Notes: a model not told the origin generated them from the letters alone. A stretch of 47,777 nucleotides of DNA from JAOAFZ01 sp964407325 (GCA_964407325.1 CAYOVA010000008.1:1-47777), one strand, 5' to 3'; shown: positions 18,320 to 26,473, counted from the stretch's first letter. Program-made: numbers and translations.

Positions 18320-18413
18320 GCATCTGGATACGCTTAATTTTAAGCTTGAGCCGTAGTCTTGTACTGCCTGCTTGAGCTGCGGAAACAAAGACTTCTCAGA
18401 GGAGGAGCTTCCA

Positions 18414-19139
18414 ATGGGACAGAACAAGGGTCCGACGTGTGGGGAGATCATGGTGCCCCTTGTCATCATTTTGGCGTTGGCGTTGGTGGTCGCCTGCATT
18501 CTGGGCCTGGCTCAGAATGCCCCGCTGATCGCGATGTACTTCCCGACCGCGACGCCGGCTCCGACCTGGACGCCGCTGCCCAGTCCGACGCCGATCCCGC
18601 CCACGCCGACGGTGATACTGAGGTGCGACACCACGGGCAAGGCCGAAGCCCCGGGTCAAACCGTCGCTGATGGTACGATCTGGGAGGGTACCTACCCGAA
18701 TGGGAATAGGTACCGCTTTGAGTGCAAGGTATCGTTGGGGGGTATCCAGGAGACCTTCCTGGGCAAGATCAGCACCCCCACCCAAACCCCACGGCCGGGC
18801 CCAGTGCTGCCGACAACCTGTAATGCCAAGAGGTTTATTGGCATAGACGCCGTAGTACTGCCTGGGCATCAGATCATTGCCCGGTATGCACCACCTGGCT
18901 CCCCTGCGAATGCCCCTGCCCAGTATTACCTGTTCACCTGCCGCCCTGATATTGCGGCAGTCGACAGCGGAGGGTGGATACTAGAATACCAGGTAACGGA
19001 TCCTTCGCTTCTGGGCCACTGCGAAGGGCCGCCACCCGGCAAGGGTGGTGGATGGTGGGCTGAGCCCAACATCCCTATCCCAGGAACGGACAGCCGTACC
19101 TACTACTGCGATGGCGCAGGGAATTGGTACGACCCGTAG
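18414..19139 (+). CDS. GC-rich membrane-anchored protein with PT linker, unknown function
   Basis: 241 aa from ATG 18414, chosen over an in-frame TTG because GGAGGAG (18401-18407) sits at ideal Shine-Dalgarno distance. The order is a polar N-terminus, a membrane helix (about 14-33), a TATPAPTWTPLPSPTP-type linker, then a region with paired Cys (roughly 70-105), a second PT spacer and a Cys-containing C-terminal part ending NWYDP. It is probably extracellular. Codon use is strongly GC-rich, unlike both neighbours, and the gene is followed by a strong hairpin. It looks horizontally acquired, or the scaffold could be chimeric here. No family recognised. Confidence 0.68.
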   Translation: MGQNKGPTCGEIMVPLVIILALALVVACILGLAQNAPLIAMYFPTATPAPTWTPLPSPTPIPPTPTVILRCDTTGKAEAPGQTVADGTIWEGTYPNGNRYRFECKVSLGGIQETFLGKISTPTQTPRPGPVLPTTCNAKRFIGIDAVVLPGHQIIARYAPPGSPANAPAQYYLFTCRPDIAAVDSGGWILEYQVTDPSLLGHCEGPPPGKGGGWWAEPNIPIPGTDSRTYYCDGAGNWYDP

Positions 19140-19198
19140 GCCACCCCGCTGAACCCCCACTCACCACAAGCCTCCTCTCGGCGTCTTTCCGCTTCGGG

Positions 19199-19227
19199 CC
19201 TGCTGCCGGATCCAATCCGGCGGCAGG
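19199..19227 (+). terminator. Strong GC-rich hairpin after the 18414 gene
   Basis: Two 12-nt arms, CCTGCTGCCGGA and TCCGGCGGCAGG, pair with one mismatch around a 5-nt loop, 60 bp after the stop. There is no U-tract, so it may be a factor-dependent terminator or a 3' stabiliser. The sequence 19140-19299 is otherwise the pth promoter. Confidence 0.5.
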
Positions 19228-19299
19228 CTCACTACCAAACCCATTCTCTAACCAAATCCCTCCAAATTACACACAACCCTCCTCTGCTATAATCTGTCT

Positions 19300-19896
19300 A
19301 TGTATCTATTTGCCGGTTTAGGAAACCCAGGTCCCGAATACCAGAAAAACCGTCATAATGCGGGTTTTCAAGCCATAGATTATTTACTTACCCAGCCTGT
19401 CTTTGCAGGCTCTTCACTAAAGTCCGATCAAACTTTTAAAGCTGAATACTGCAAGGTACCAGTCCAAAAACAGCACTCCTCCCAAAACAGCTCTCCTCAG
19501 TCGTCCCAACAAGAAGATATCATATTTCTAAAGCCCCAAACCTATATGAACCGCTCCGGCAGTGCCGTACAAAAGGTCATGCAGTTCTTCAAAATCCACC
19601 CCTCCCAGGTCTATGTGCTATACGACGACCTCGACATATCTCTCGGCCAATTCAAAGTAACGCAAAAAGGACCGAAAATTCACAATGGCATCAGCTCAAT
19701 CCGCGAAAAGATCGGTGATGAATTCTACAAAATCCGCATTGGCATAGAAAACCGCCAAAATTCCCAGGAAGGTTACCGCATTCCCGGGGAAACCTATGTA
19801 TTGCAAAACTTTCAGGCTGAAGAAGTTGATAGAATCCGGCTGGTCTACAAGCACATCTATGAACATATAACAAAGGAAATCCTGCGTATATCGTAA
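19300..19896 (+). CDS. pth: Peptidyl-tRNA hydrolase
   Basis: 198 aa. Hydrolyses peptidyl-tRNA released by stalled ribosomes, recycling tRNA in the cytoplasm. Family signatures are clear: GLGNPGPEY at residues 6-14 (Asn9), RHNAGF with catalytic His19, KPQTYMNRSG (78-87), YDDLDI (Asp110) and HNGISS (Asn129). An unusual Gln/Ser-rich insertion lies around residues 40-72. A TATAAT box (19288-19293) ends 6 nt before the ATG, so the transcript is probably leaderless. It is followed by a hypothetical gene with its own promoter. Confident assignment. Confidence 0.95.
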   Translation: MYLFAGLGNPGPEYQKNRHNAGFQAIDYLLTQPVFAGSSLKSDQTFKAEYCKVPVQKQHSSQNSSPQSSQQEDIIFLKPQTYMNRSGSAVQKVMQFFKIHPSQVYVLYDDLDISLGQFKVTQKGPKIHNGISSIREKIGDEFYKIRIGIENRQNSQEGYRIPGETYVLQNFQAEEVDRIRLVYKHIYEHITKEILRIS

Positions 19897-19965
19897 CTGT
19901 ATTTCGTAACTCAACTCCCCTATTTCCTTACTGATTTTCACCCTTGAAATTGCTACAATGCTTGT

Positions 19966-20352
19966 GTGAAATCGATAGCCGATATTCTTGAAAAATTTAG
20001 CCCTACCGAAGACAAATACGTATCCCGCGAATACCAAAGCTTTGGGATTCATTTGGCAGAAAAACTCAACGATTCCAGGCGGAAAGGACTCTATATCCGC
20101 TACGCAAAAGTAATTCCCCGCCCTATTCTGGAAAAAGCATACAGTTTTGTGATCGATTCAAAGGCTCGCAATATGGGGGCTTTATTCATGTGGAAATTAA
20201 AGGAAATGGGTGTCTTTGAAAAATTCAAATTAGATCCTCCCGTTAGAAAAAAGAAGTCTCAGCAATCTAAAGCAGAAGAAAACCCTGTTCAAAAAAAGCC
20301 AACAAGAAAGAAAAAGACGTCGTCAAATGTCTTGGAAGATGAACTTTTTTGA
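19966..20352 (+). CDS. Small hypothetical protein with basic Lys-rich tail
   Basis: 128 aa, GTG start at 19966, selected because a TACAAT box (19954-19959) ends 6 nt upstream and no earlier start fits. Residues 1-90 form a compact, mixed helical domain containing RKGLYIRYAKVIPRPILEKAY. The C-terminal 40 residues are dominated by Lys with short KKPTRKKK clusters, like nucleic-acid-binding tails. No named domain recognised. Its position after pth may hint at a translation or RNA link, but it has a separate promoter. Confidence 0.62.
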   Translation: MKSIADILEKFSPTEDKYVSREYQSFGIHLAEKLNDSRRKGLYIRYAKVIPRPILEKAYSFVIDSKARNMGALFMWKLKEMGVFEKFKLDPPVRKKKSQQSKAEENPVQKKPTRKKKTSSNVLEDELF

Positions 20353-20412
20353 ACAGTTCCCTAAAAGATACTATTGGACTGTTTTCCCCTATTCACTATC
20401 AACCCTACATAT

Positions 20413-20450
20413 TTGACATTCAGTAAAGTGATGTATATAATGTGATGTAT
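20413..20450 (+). promoter_or_regulatory. Consensus promoter with direct-repeat operator for a TA module
   Basis: TTGACA (20413-20418), 17 nt, TATAAT (20436-20441), with ATG 7 nt later. GTGATGTAT is repeated at 20428-20436 and 20442-20450 (14-bp period), straddling the -10 box and reaching the start codon. This is a likely binding site for the encoded ribbon-helix-helix antitoxin. Confidence 0.7.
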
Positions 20451-20730
20451 GCTAATACGCACAAATATCTATCTTGACTCCAAAACACTCAAAGATCTGA
20501 AGACAATTGCAGCTCAAAATAACAAATCGGTAGCTGAGGTTGTGAGAAATATGATTAAAGATTCTATTCAGAAACATCCAATGGCAAAAAAACCTAAAGA
20601 TCCGTTCACTAAACTGGTTAACCTCGCAAAAAAACACAAATGGAAAGATATAGAAGGAAAAACAGATGTAGCTCTTAATCACGATTATTATCTGTATGTA
20701 GAACCATATGAGAAAAAAAATAATCGTTGA
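20449..20730 (+). CDS. Ribbon-helix-helix antitoxin (VapB-like)
   Basis: 93 aa. The N-terminus LIRTNIYLDSKTLKDLK followed by SVAEVVRNMI is a ribbon-helix-helix fold: a beta strand that dimerises on DNA and two helices. The acidic/aromatic C-terminal tail would neutralise the toxin. It overlaps the downstream PIN toxin by 23 nt. Leaderless start under a near-perfect promoter with direct repeats, consistent with autorepression. Confidence 0.82.
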   Translation: MLIRTNIYLDSKTLKDLKTIAAQNNKSVAEVVRNMIKDSIQKHPMAKKPKDPFTKLVNLAKKHKWKDIEGKTDVALNHDYYLYVEPYEKKNNR

Positions 20731-21118
20731 TTCAAGCTACTTGTTCGCTCTAGCTTACGAAAAAGACTCATGTCATAAGAAAGCACTTAGAATCAAGAAA
20801 ATAGCGGTACAAGAAAATGACTATTATATTGGTATGAACGTATACTCCGAGATTCTAACACTGGTTAGCCAGAGAGTTAGTAAAGCAGCATCTATTGAAC
20901 TCCTTACCTATATAAATCAGAATTACAATCTCATAAATCCCGACGACGATACCTACATTAAAGCCGATTCCTACTTCCGTAAAGCTAAATCAAAAAATAT
21001 TTCCTACTCGGACTGCATAAGCTTTGCCATTATGGATCAGGAAAATATTGAGCTTGTATTGGGCTTTGACGAGCATTTTAAGCAGATGGGATACAACCGG
21101 GTCGGTATTGATAAGTAG
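20708..21118 (+). CDS. PIN-domain toxin (VapC-like ribonuclease)
   Basis: 136 aa. The N-terminal strand IIVDSSYLFALA supplies the first PIN acidic residue. The later acidic positions are Glu in YSEILTL, Asp in YSDCISFAIM and Asp in LGFDEHF near the C-terminus. Together they give the four-acid metal site of PIN RNases, which typically cleave tRNA or mRNA. It overlaps its antitoxin by 23 nt, as expected of a co-translated type II module. Length is typical. Confidence 0.82.
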   Translation: MRKKIIVDSSYLFALAYEKDSCHKKALRIKKIAVQENDYYIGMNVYSEILTLVSQRVSKAASIELLTYINQNYNLINPDDDTYIKADSYFRKAKSKNISYSDCISFAIMDQENIELVLGFDEHFKQMGYNRVGIDK

Positions 21119-21169
21119 AACTTCACTTACGCATGAAAATTATAATATGTTGCTTTTATCCACATCTGG

Positions 21170-21186
21170 TATATACTTTGTATATA
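21170..21186 (+). promoter_or_regulatory. Inverted-repeat operator of the RelB/RelE-like module
   Basis: TATATAC-ttt-GTATATA (perfect 7-bp arms) overlaps the -10 box TATACT (21172-21177) and touches the ATG at 21186. A TTGCTT -35 lies at 21150-21155. It suits autorepression by the antitoxin. Confidence 0.6.
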
Positions 21187-21506
21187 TGAATACAGCAGTA
21201 GTTAATGTAAAAATTGATCCGAATACGAAATCTAAGGCTCAAAAGATTGCTGAAGAGCTGGGATTAAGCTTAAGTTCAATAATTAACGGATATCTTAAAC
21301 AGCTCATTAGGACAAAAAAAGTGAGCTTCGAGATCTCTGAGGAAGAACTGGAACTTTCAGACTGGGCTAAAAAAATGTTAGAACGATCAGAAGAAAACCG
21401 AAAAGCCGGAAAATATATTGCTTTTGATAATCCAGATGATGCTCTTGCCTATTTAGACACTATTATTCAAGACGCACCAGCTAAAAAAAAAAGTCGAGTA
21501 CGATAA
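21186..21506 (+). CDS. RelB/DinJ-family antitoxin
   Basis: 106 aa from ATG 21186 (8 nt after the -10 box). The N-terminal segment VVNVKIDPNTKSKAQKIAEE then LGLSLSSIINGYLKQL is the RelB/DinJ ribbon-helix-helix. The C-terminal part (FDNPDDALAYLD) is the usual toxin-wrapping tail. It ends in a run of ten A residues (21483-21492) encoding Lys codons, immediately before the toxin sequence in another frame. It would bind the operator at 21170-21186. Confidence 0.82.
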   Translation: MNTAVVNVKIDPNTKSKAQKIAEELGLSLSSIINGYLKQLIRTKKVSFEISEEELELSDWAKKMLERSEENRKAGKYIAFDNPDDALAYLDTIIQDAPAKKKSRVR

Positions 21507-21759
21507 AGATTTTTTAAAATACTTAAAAAAAGCTCCCATTAAAGTTCAGCTTGCATTCAAAAAAAGATTAAACCTGTTCTTGTCTGACCCGAATAACCCA
21601 TTACTAAGAAACCATAAGTTAAAAGGAACCTATCTTGGATATAGCAGTATTAATATCACTGGGGACTGGAGATTTGTTTTTTATATAGATGTTAATTATG
21701 CTGATTCGGAAACAATTGTTTGCAAATACATCGGCACTCACAGTCAGCTATATGGTTAA
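21457..21759 (+). CDS. YafQ/RelE-type mRNA interferase lacking a start codon
   Basis: This frame is open from 21457 to a TAA at 21757-21759 and encodes a recognisable YafQ/RelE toxin: KVEYDKDFLKYLKKAP, then HKLKGTYLGYSSINI, GDWRFVFYI and the C-terminal GTHSQLYG. No ATG, GTG, TTG, CTG or ATT occurs in frame before the conserved part. The upstream antitoxin frame crosses an A10 run exactly where the toxin begins; a +1 slip there would join the two as ...AKKKVEYDKDF. Possible explanations are frameshift or slippage expression, a decayed toxin, or a homopolymer base-call error. The toxin core looks intact, which argues against old decay. Confidence 0.65.
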   Translation, partial: TLLFKTHQLKKKVEYDKDFLKYLKKAPIKVQLAFKKRLNLFLSDPNNPLLRNHKLKGTYLGYSSINITGDWRFVFYIDVNYADSETIVCKYIGTHSQLYG

Positions 21760-21787
21760 CATTCCCTTTTTGAATAGCCTTCCTAAC

Positions 21788-23014
21788 TCACATCACCTTC
21801 TGCATATCGTTCCAGACTATCAAAAACATGGAGTGTGACCATACCAATGGATTAATAGGATAACCTACTTGATACTTTTCCATCATTTTGGAAGCAAGCA
21901 CTTTCTTGTACTCGCCCACTCGTTCTTCGCGAGGGTTTATATCGAAGGTGCGCATAAATGCAGCAAATTCTTTTTCTATTTCTGCTCGGGTTACAACGTG
22001 TTCAGGCAAGGCGTACTCGACATCTTCATTCAGCTTTGCGACATTCAACACCCAATCAAAGGCCTTCCCGGCCTCCTCCATTCGCCCGGCACGCACAAAG
22101 TATCGAGCCAGTCGCAACATCACCATCGGCCAGGGTCCATTGCCAAAATTGTGTCGGCCCATTGTAGCAGCATATCTGTTATATGCCCCAATTTCGTCGT
22201 TCCAGGTGCCTCTCAATTGAAAGTCGATGCTCTCTTCGACTATGTTGCTTTCCAGTGGAAACACTTCAAAATCGGTAATTGCCAAAAAGCCGGTTAAGTT
22301 GGCGACATTGGTAATAGAGGGATTTGGCTCGGGCCGAATCAAAGTCATTAAACCACCGTATTCGGGAATATACAAATACGCTTCGATCCCTTTTTGAATC
22401 TGGCTGCCAATTTCTGTTAAGGAAGGATCACCCAAAAATTCGGCCGCATCATAAAACGCTTTACACGTACATGCATTGGTGTATAATTCGAACCCTTCTT
22501 CATACGGAGAAAATTCATTAATTGCATTTACACTATGCACCAGCGAACCCTTTGAAAACTCATGCAAATGTGACTTGAGTCCATTCACTATATTCAACAG
22601 CTGCTCACGGTATTTTTCCACAAGTTCCCTGTCACCAAAGGCACGCACATAATCGGAAACGGCAATGAGGGTAAGTGCATTCCCATCTATCTGTGGCGGC
22701 TTATTCGACGAACTTTTCTGTTCTTCACTGTAACGTTGAAACAACACTCCTTCAGGAGAGGTTTCAACTGTCAAGATATACCGTAATGCAGCCTGGGCTT
22801 CCTTTTGTAACCCTGCTGCAACAAAAGCGCGTGTTGTGTAGGAATGATCGCGCGGGTAGGTATGGCCGTAATAGCGACTGCCTTTTAATGAAGCACCTGT
22901 TCCCCCACCGGCAAACTGAGAAGCTTTAACAACTTCAATGCTTTTTTCATAGACCTTATCAGCAATCGACTTGCGATCGGATATAGGTTTAGTTACCAGT
23001 TGTTTAAATGTCAT
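21788..23014 (-). CDS. GH15 glucoamylase-like glycosidase
   Basis: 408 aa, alpha/alpha-barrel type. YPRDHSY (53-59) matches the WPRD-type substrate loop of GH15. Further along are the aromatic/acidic strands GTWNDEIGAYNRY and NGPWPMVMLRLARYF, and the C-terminal PLVWSHSMFL characteristic of bacterial glucoamylase/trehalase-like enzymes. It lacks a signal peptide and the usual N-terminal beta-sandwich, so it is short and cytoplasmic, probably cleaving alpha-glucosidic bonds in an internal oligosaccharide or glucoside. It overlaps the preceding kinase-like gene (ATGA), tying it to a glycosyltransferase operon. The substrate is unknown. Confidence 0.8.
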   Translation of the reverse strand: MTFKQLVTKPISDRKSIADKVYEKSIEVVKASQFAGGGTGASLKGSRYYGHTYPRDHSYTTRAFVAAGLQKEAQAALRYILTVETSPEGVLFQRYSEEQKSSSNKPPQIDGNALTLIAVSDYVRAFGDRELVEKYREQLLNIVNGLKSHLHEFSKGSLVHSVNAINEFSPYEEGFELYTNACTCKAFYDAAEFLGDPSLTEIGSQIQKGIEAYLYIPEYGGLMTLIRPEPNPSITNVANLTGFLAITDFEVFPLESNIVEESIDFQLRGTWNDEIGAYNRYAATMGRHNFGNGPWPMVMLRLARYFVRAGRMEEAGKAFDWVLNVAKLNEDVEYALPEHVVTRAEIEKEFAAFMRTFDINPREERVGEYKKVLASKMMEKYQVGYPINPLVWSHSMFLIVWNDMQKVM

Positions 23015-23982
23015 ACTTCTTCAAGAAACTGTTCATAGGCAATAAGTTTTTTTCTGTCAGCCAGAACTTCGTCGATCCAATAGGCAATACCTTCTCGCTC
23101 AGCAATGGTGTTAAGACGATTGTGAATAGTTTCGTAGAATTTACCCAAAACATCATCAAAGTATTCGTTTTCGATAATTACACATTCCGGAGTGTTATGA
23201 ATATTCTTGAGCATAACCTCTTTAATATGCTCAACGTTCTTGATATATTGCTCGATTTTTGCACTATTATCGACTATGTATTTGCGCCCCAGCTCACTCA
23301 TCCAGCGGATAACGTAGCGCTCCTTTATTTGCTCAAAGGGGGGGATTAACAATATGCACAAAATATCGATATCTTCAAAATCCTGCTTCATTTTTTCGAT
23401 AATATCAGCCGTAAAATAAATGCCTTCCCAAAAATACGTCCACTTTTTTTTGTCGTTGTAATCGTGAATGTTTTCGCTTAAGCGATCCTTCATACGCGGA
23501 TAAAAGTCTTCCAGCGTTTTCTCGTAGGTGTCATATTCTTCATAGGTGGATTTGGAGAGATGTTCATGATCGGGGTTGTTTTTGCGAATGTAATATTTTT
23601 CATCATCCAGCGAAGTAACACGATTTATACCCAGGTGCTGCTGCACATATGAAGTAAGAAAGGTTTTGCCTGTAAAACCGCCCAGGAAAATAAACAACGG
23701 CGATTTACTGCGTGGACTGACCAGGTACTTTTTCATCATATCTAGCGTAAGGAAACGACGCTTTGCTTGTTCGGGCAAGTAGGAAAGGAATATTTCAATA
23801 AATTCTTCTTCAGTTGCGCCGGTTTCGGGGATGTCATCAATAATGTAGGTTGCAAGGATTCCTGCTTTTTCAGGCTTAAGCCCGGAGGCAATCAAATTGC
23901 CGATAATAAACATGGGAGAAAGGGATTTCTGGTAGCCAAGCGGCAGTATAATAAATTTAGATTTAAATGAAAGGCTATTCAT
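23011..23982 (-). CDS. 2-phosphoglycerate-kinase-like protein with degenerate P-loop
   Basis: 323 aa. The N-terminal 70 residues resemble an ATP-cone (LIASGLKPEKAGILATYIID). They are followed by LFIFLGGFTGKTFLTSYVQQ (P-loop area, GGFTGKT at 101-107) and GINRVTSLDDEKY, the arrangement of archaeal-type 2-phosphoglycerate kinases. The P-loop is two residues shorter than GGxSGxGKS, so nucleotide binding may be altered. C-terminal helices contain many acidic and aromatic residues. It is coupled on both sides by ATGA overlaps with a GT4 transferase and a GH15 enzyme. It might phosphorylate glycerate or a sugar, or only sense nucleotides. Confidence 0.55.
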   Translation of the reverse strand: MNSLSFKSKFIILPLGYQKSLSPMFIIGNLIASGLKPEKAGILATYIIDDIPETGATEEEFIEIFLSYLPEQAKRRFLTLDMMKKYLVSPRSKSPLFIFLGGFTGKTFLTSYVQQHLGINRVTSLDDEKYYIRKNNPDHEHLSKSTYEEYDTYEKTLEDFYPRMKDRLSENIHDYNDKKKWTYFWEGIYFTADIIEKMKQDFEDIDILCILLIPPFEQIKERYVIRWMSELGRKYIVDNSAKIEQYIKNVEHIKEVMLKNIHNTPECVIIENEYFDDVLGKFYETIHNRLNTIAEREGIAYWIDEVLADRKKLIAYEQFLEEV

Positions 23983-25328
23983 TGCTGTATAAATTGCGAC
24001 AAATGTTCTTTTAATCTGGTATTAGTATTATACTTGCCTTTTCCAATCTTAAAGTTTTCCTCGACTATTTTGGTGTATTGTTCAGAATTAGTTATTATAG
24101 TACAGATTTCCTCGGCCGCTTGCTTGACTTTTTCCTGAGGCACCGTGGCAAGGCCTGTTTCGTCGAGCGTGTATTCTGAACCTAAGGAAACAACATGGAA
24201 CCCATCAGATTTTATATCCGATTCAAACACAGGATACTCGAAAACAACTACCGGCGTTTTTGAAAAGACAGCTTCGATAAACTGGTTGCCCCACCCTTCC
24301 CAATAGCTAGTGTACATAACTGCATCCGCATACACATAACAATCCCAGAGTGCGTATTTAATTTCTCCCAATGCCTGCTGCTCTTCCGAGCCGACTATAT
24401 CGCTAATCCAACGCACATCAACGGCCTTTTTTGCAGCACGTTCTTTGAGTTTTTGCACATAGGCTTCTTCTTTGGGCGTGTATTCGCCTGGGATCAGCAA
24501 TACAACTTTGCTTTCCGGTGTAATTTCGGCGCCGTTGTATTTTTTCTTTCCAATAATGTTCTGTTTGTAAGCTGTTACTTCTGCAACCGTGTCTATAGCC
24601 AGTTCAACTGCCTTCCGGTCGCGTACCCGAACCGCAATCAGAAATGCTAAATCGTTTTCTGTTAACCCGTTATCTTTAAGGAAATCTCTGTTGCGGTCGT
24701 TTTTTACCCATTGGGGCTGGTCAAAATCAAAGGTGTCGGTGATAATTTCTGCATCAATATTTTTGCGCTTTTTAAGTTCTTTTTGTGCTAAAGAATTAAT
24801 AACCGTATGGGTAAGATTAGGTAGGTTAGGCGCGTATGCTTCGTTTTGGATGTGCACAGCTGTGGGTGCTGTAAAAGCGGACACCGCTGCCCGAGCCGGT
24901 TCCCAGTAAAAATCGTGATGAATAGTAATAGCCCTCAGTTCCGGATGGTTTTTGAGGAAGTTGTAGAACGCGAGTGTTCCCGGAATGCAAGTTGCAAGAC
25001 AAAATACATTATGGATAAAGATTACCTGGAACTGCTCTTTTTTGTAAAATTCTTCTAACTGCGCTTCAATTCGGGAGGCCGCAGCAGTTACTTTTTCTTT
25101 GAATTCAGCATCTTTCTCCGGCTGGAAGGCAAGTTTTTGAATCTCTGCAACGACAGGATCTTTTTTGTACTCAAATTCGGGAATGTAGAGATCAAGATCT
25201 CCTGCATGTGTCCCGGCTATAAGAACAATACTATGACCCATTTCCTCAAGCAGTTTTTTGCGTTTGTCAATCTCTAAAGATACGCCGTCTGTGAGCCCCG
25301 CCCTAAAATGAGCCATTGCGATTTTCAT
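23979..25328 (-). CDS. GT-B fold glycosyltransferase, GT4-like
   Basis: 449 aa from ATG 25328; an ATG at 25346 lies upstream of the -10 box TACAAT (plus 25337-25342) and is rejected. The N-terminus KIAMAHFRAGLTDGVSLEIDK is the typical Rossmann acceptor domain, with the Gly-rich loop after the first strand. The C-terminal domain has YTSYWEGWGNQFIEAVF (about residue 340), the E-x7-E donor-binding motif of retaining GT4 enzymes. Length is typical and it has no membrane segment. It is first in an operon of three overlapping genes with a kinase-like protein and a GH15 enzyme, implying turnover of a cytoplasmic alpha-glucoside or glycoconjugate. Confidence 0.83.
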   Translation of the reverse strand: MKIAMAHFRAGLTDGVSLEIDKRKKLLEEMGHSIVLIAGTHAGDLDLYIPEFEYKKDPVVAEIQKLAFQPEKDAEFKEKVTAAASRIEAQLEEFYKKEQFQVIFIHNVFCLATCIPGTLAFYNFLKNHPELRAITIHHDFYWEPARAAVSAFTAPTAVHIQNEAYAPNLPNLTHTVINSLAQKELKKRKNIDAEIITDTFDFDQPQWVKNDRNRDFLKDNGLTENDLAFLIAVRVRDRKAVELAIDTVAEVTAYKQNIIGKKKYNGAEITPESKVVLLIPGEYTPKEEAYVQKLKERAAKKAVDVRWISDIVGSEEQQALGEIKYALWDCYVYADAVMYTSYWEGWGNQFIEAVFSKTPVVVFEYPVFESDIKSDGFHVVSLGSEYTLDETGLATVPQEKVKQAAEEICTIITNSEQYTKIVEENFKIGKGKYNTNTRLKEHLSQFIQQ

Positions 25329-25376
25329 GTTGGTATATTGTACCATCCCGGTACCAGGATGTGTAAAAAATATGTA

Positions 25377-26465
25377 CTAAAAATAACCAAAAGCCCAATA
25401 GCCTATCTTTGATACGCCATATTCCTCTACCACATCCTTTTTAAATTCCACTGAAGAGTCGTCCTCAAACCACACGATATGGGTTCTGCCATCGGCAGCA
25501 GTATAGGAAATTTTTGTTTCAGCCGATTGCTGATCTTTGTTGATTTCGCAATTGCTGAGCGAGCATTGCGGATAGAACTTTTGCTCTACTTGATTTAAGG
25601 TAATCGCAGTCCCCGCTTTTGTGGGGCGTTCCTGCTCATCAACTGTCCATTCGTAGCCGTACATGCCAAAAATAACAGACAGTTTTTCCGGTTCAACCAG
25701 GGTAGTAAAATCCGACACCATTGTGGTGAAATCGTAGCCGTATTTTTCTCGACCATTGAGTGGGAAATTAGGACCAGGAGTACCAAACGATTTATGAAAA
25801 TCGTACGCCATAATCATCATTTCATCGACAATTTTCCCAAGCGATTTTACATCGTAGGGACGCTTTCGAAAGAATGTGTCTCCATAGATTGTCATCGCCA
25901 ATGACAAATTTCGCCCCTCTAATTCTTCATGGAGAGTCTCGGTAAATCCCGTGATTGATTCAGGGGCAATATGGAATGCAACAAGGCCAACTTCCAAGTC
26001 AAGAACAACTCCATCAAACCCTTTTTCTTTGGCAAGGTCTGTAATCGACTCTGCAATTGTTTGCCACGAGCTACTATCTTTCAGAATAGCTGTATTCATC
26101 TCGGCATCAAGCATACGAACGGTAAGGTATTTGTCTGTAGACCCGGCGTTGTCCAGGAAAGAATCAAGAGCGTTGTACCCTGCATCGTTCTCCACTACCC
26201 CATTTTCATCCACGGAGATGCCAAAATAGAGCAAACGGTCTGCGTCAGTTGAGCTAATTGCACTCATATCAGCCCAGTACGGGACAAATATGGATTCAGA
26301 CGCGATAGTGGCCCGCTCACGGTTTGGCTGTGCATTTTCGACTTGTTCAGATTCAGTTTTAGTTACAACTGGCGCCACCTCAGAGTCTTGACTAGGCACA
26401 AAAACAAAAAAATAGATCCCTGCTGCGATACTCGTGATTAGCAACACTGTTAAAAGCACACGCAT
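25377..26465 (-). CDS. Membrane-anchored GH18-type glycosidase
   Basis: 362 aa. A basic residue then one hydrophobic N-terminal helix (3-23) probably forms an uncleaved anchor. The catalytic GH18 motif is visible as FDGVVLDLE (150-158; proton donor Glu158), followed by LSLAMTIYGD and MMIMAYDFH, the beta-6 region with Tyr-Asp. This resembles YaaH-like spore-cortex or chitinase-type enzymes that hydrolyse GlcNAc-containing polymers outside the cell. TACAAT (plus 26474-26479) ends 8 nt before the ATG. It diverges from the unknown gene at 26510, and their promoters overlap. Confidence 0.82.
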   Translation of the reverse strand: MRVLLTVLLITSIAAGIYFFVFVPSQDSEVAPVVTKTESEQVENAQPNRERATIASESIFVPYWADMSAISSTDADRLLYFGISVDENGVVENDAGYNALDSFLDNAGSTDKYLTVRMLDAEMNTAILKDSSSWQTIAESITDLAKEKGFDGVVLDLEVGLVAFHIAPESITGFTETLHEELEGRNLSLAMTIYGDTFFRKRPYDVKSLGKIVDEMMIMAYDFHKSFGTPGPNFPLNGREKYGYDFTTMVSDFTTLVEPEKLSVIFGMYGYEWTVDEQERPTKAGTAITLNQVEQKFYPQCSLSNCEINKDQQSAETKISYTAADGRTHIVWFEDDSSVEFKKDVVEEYGVSKIGYWAFGYF

Positions 26466-26473
26466 AAGGTTTA

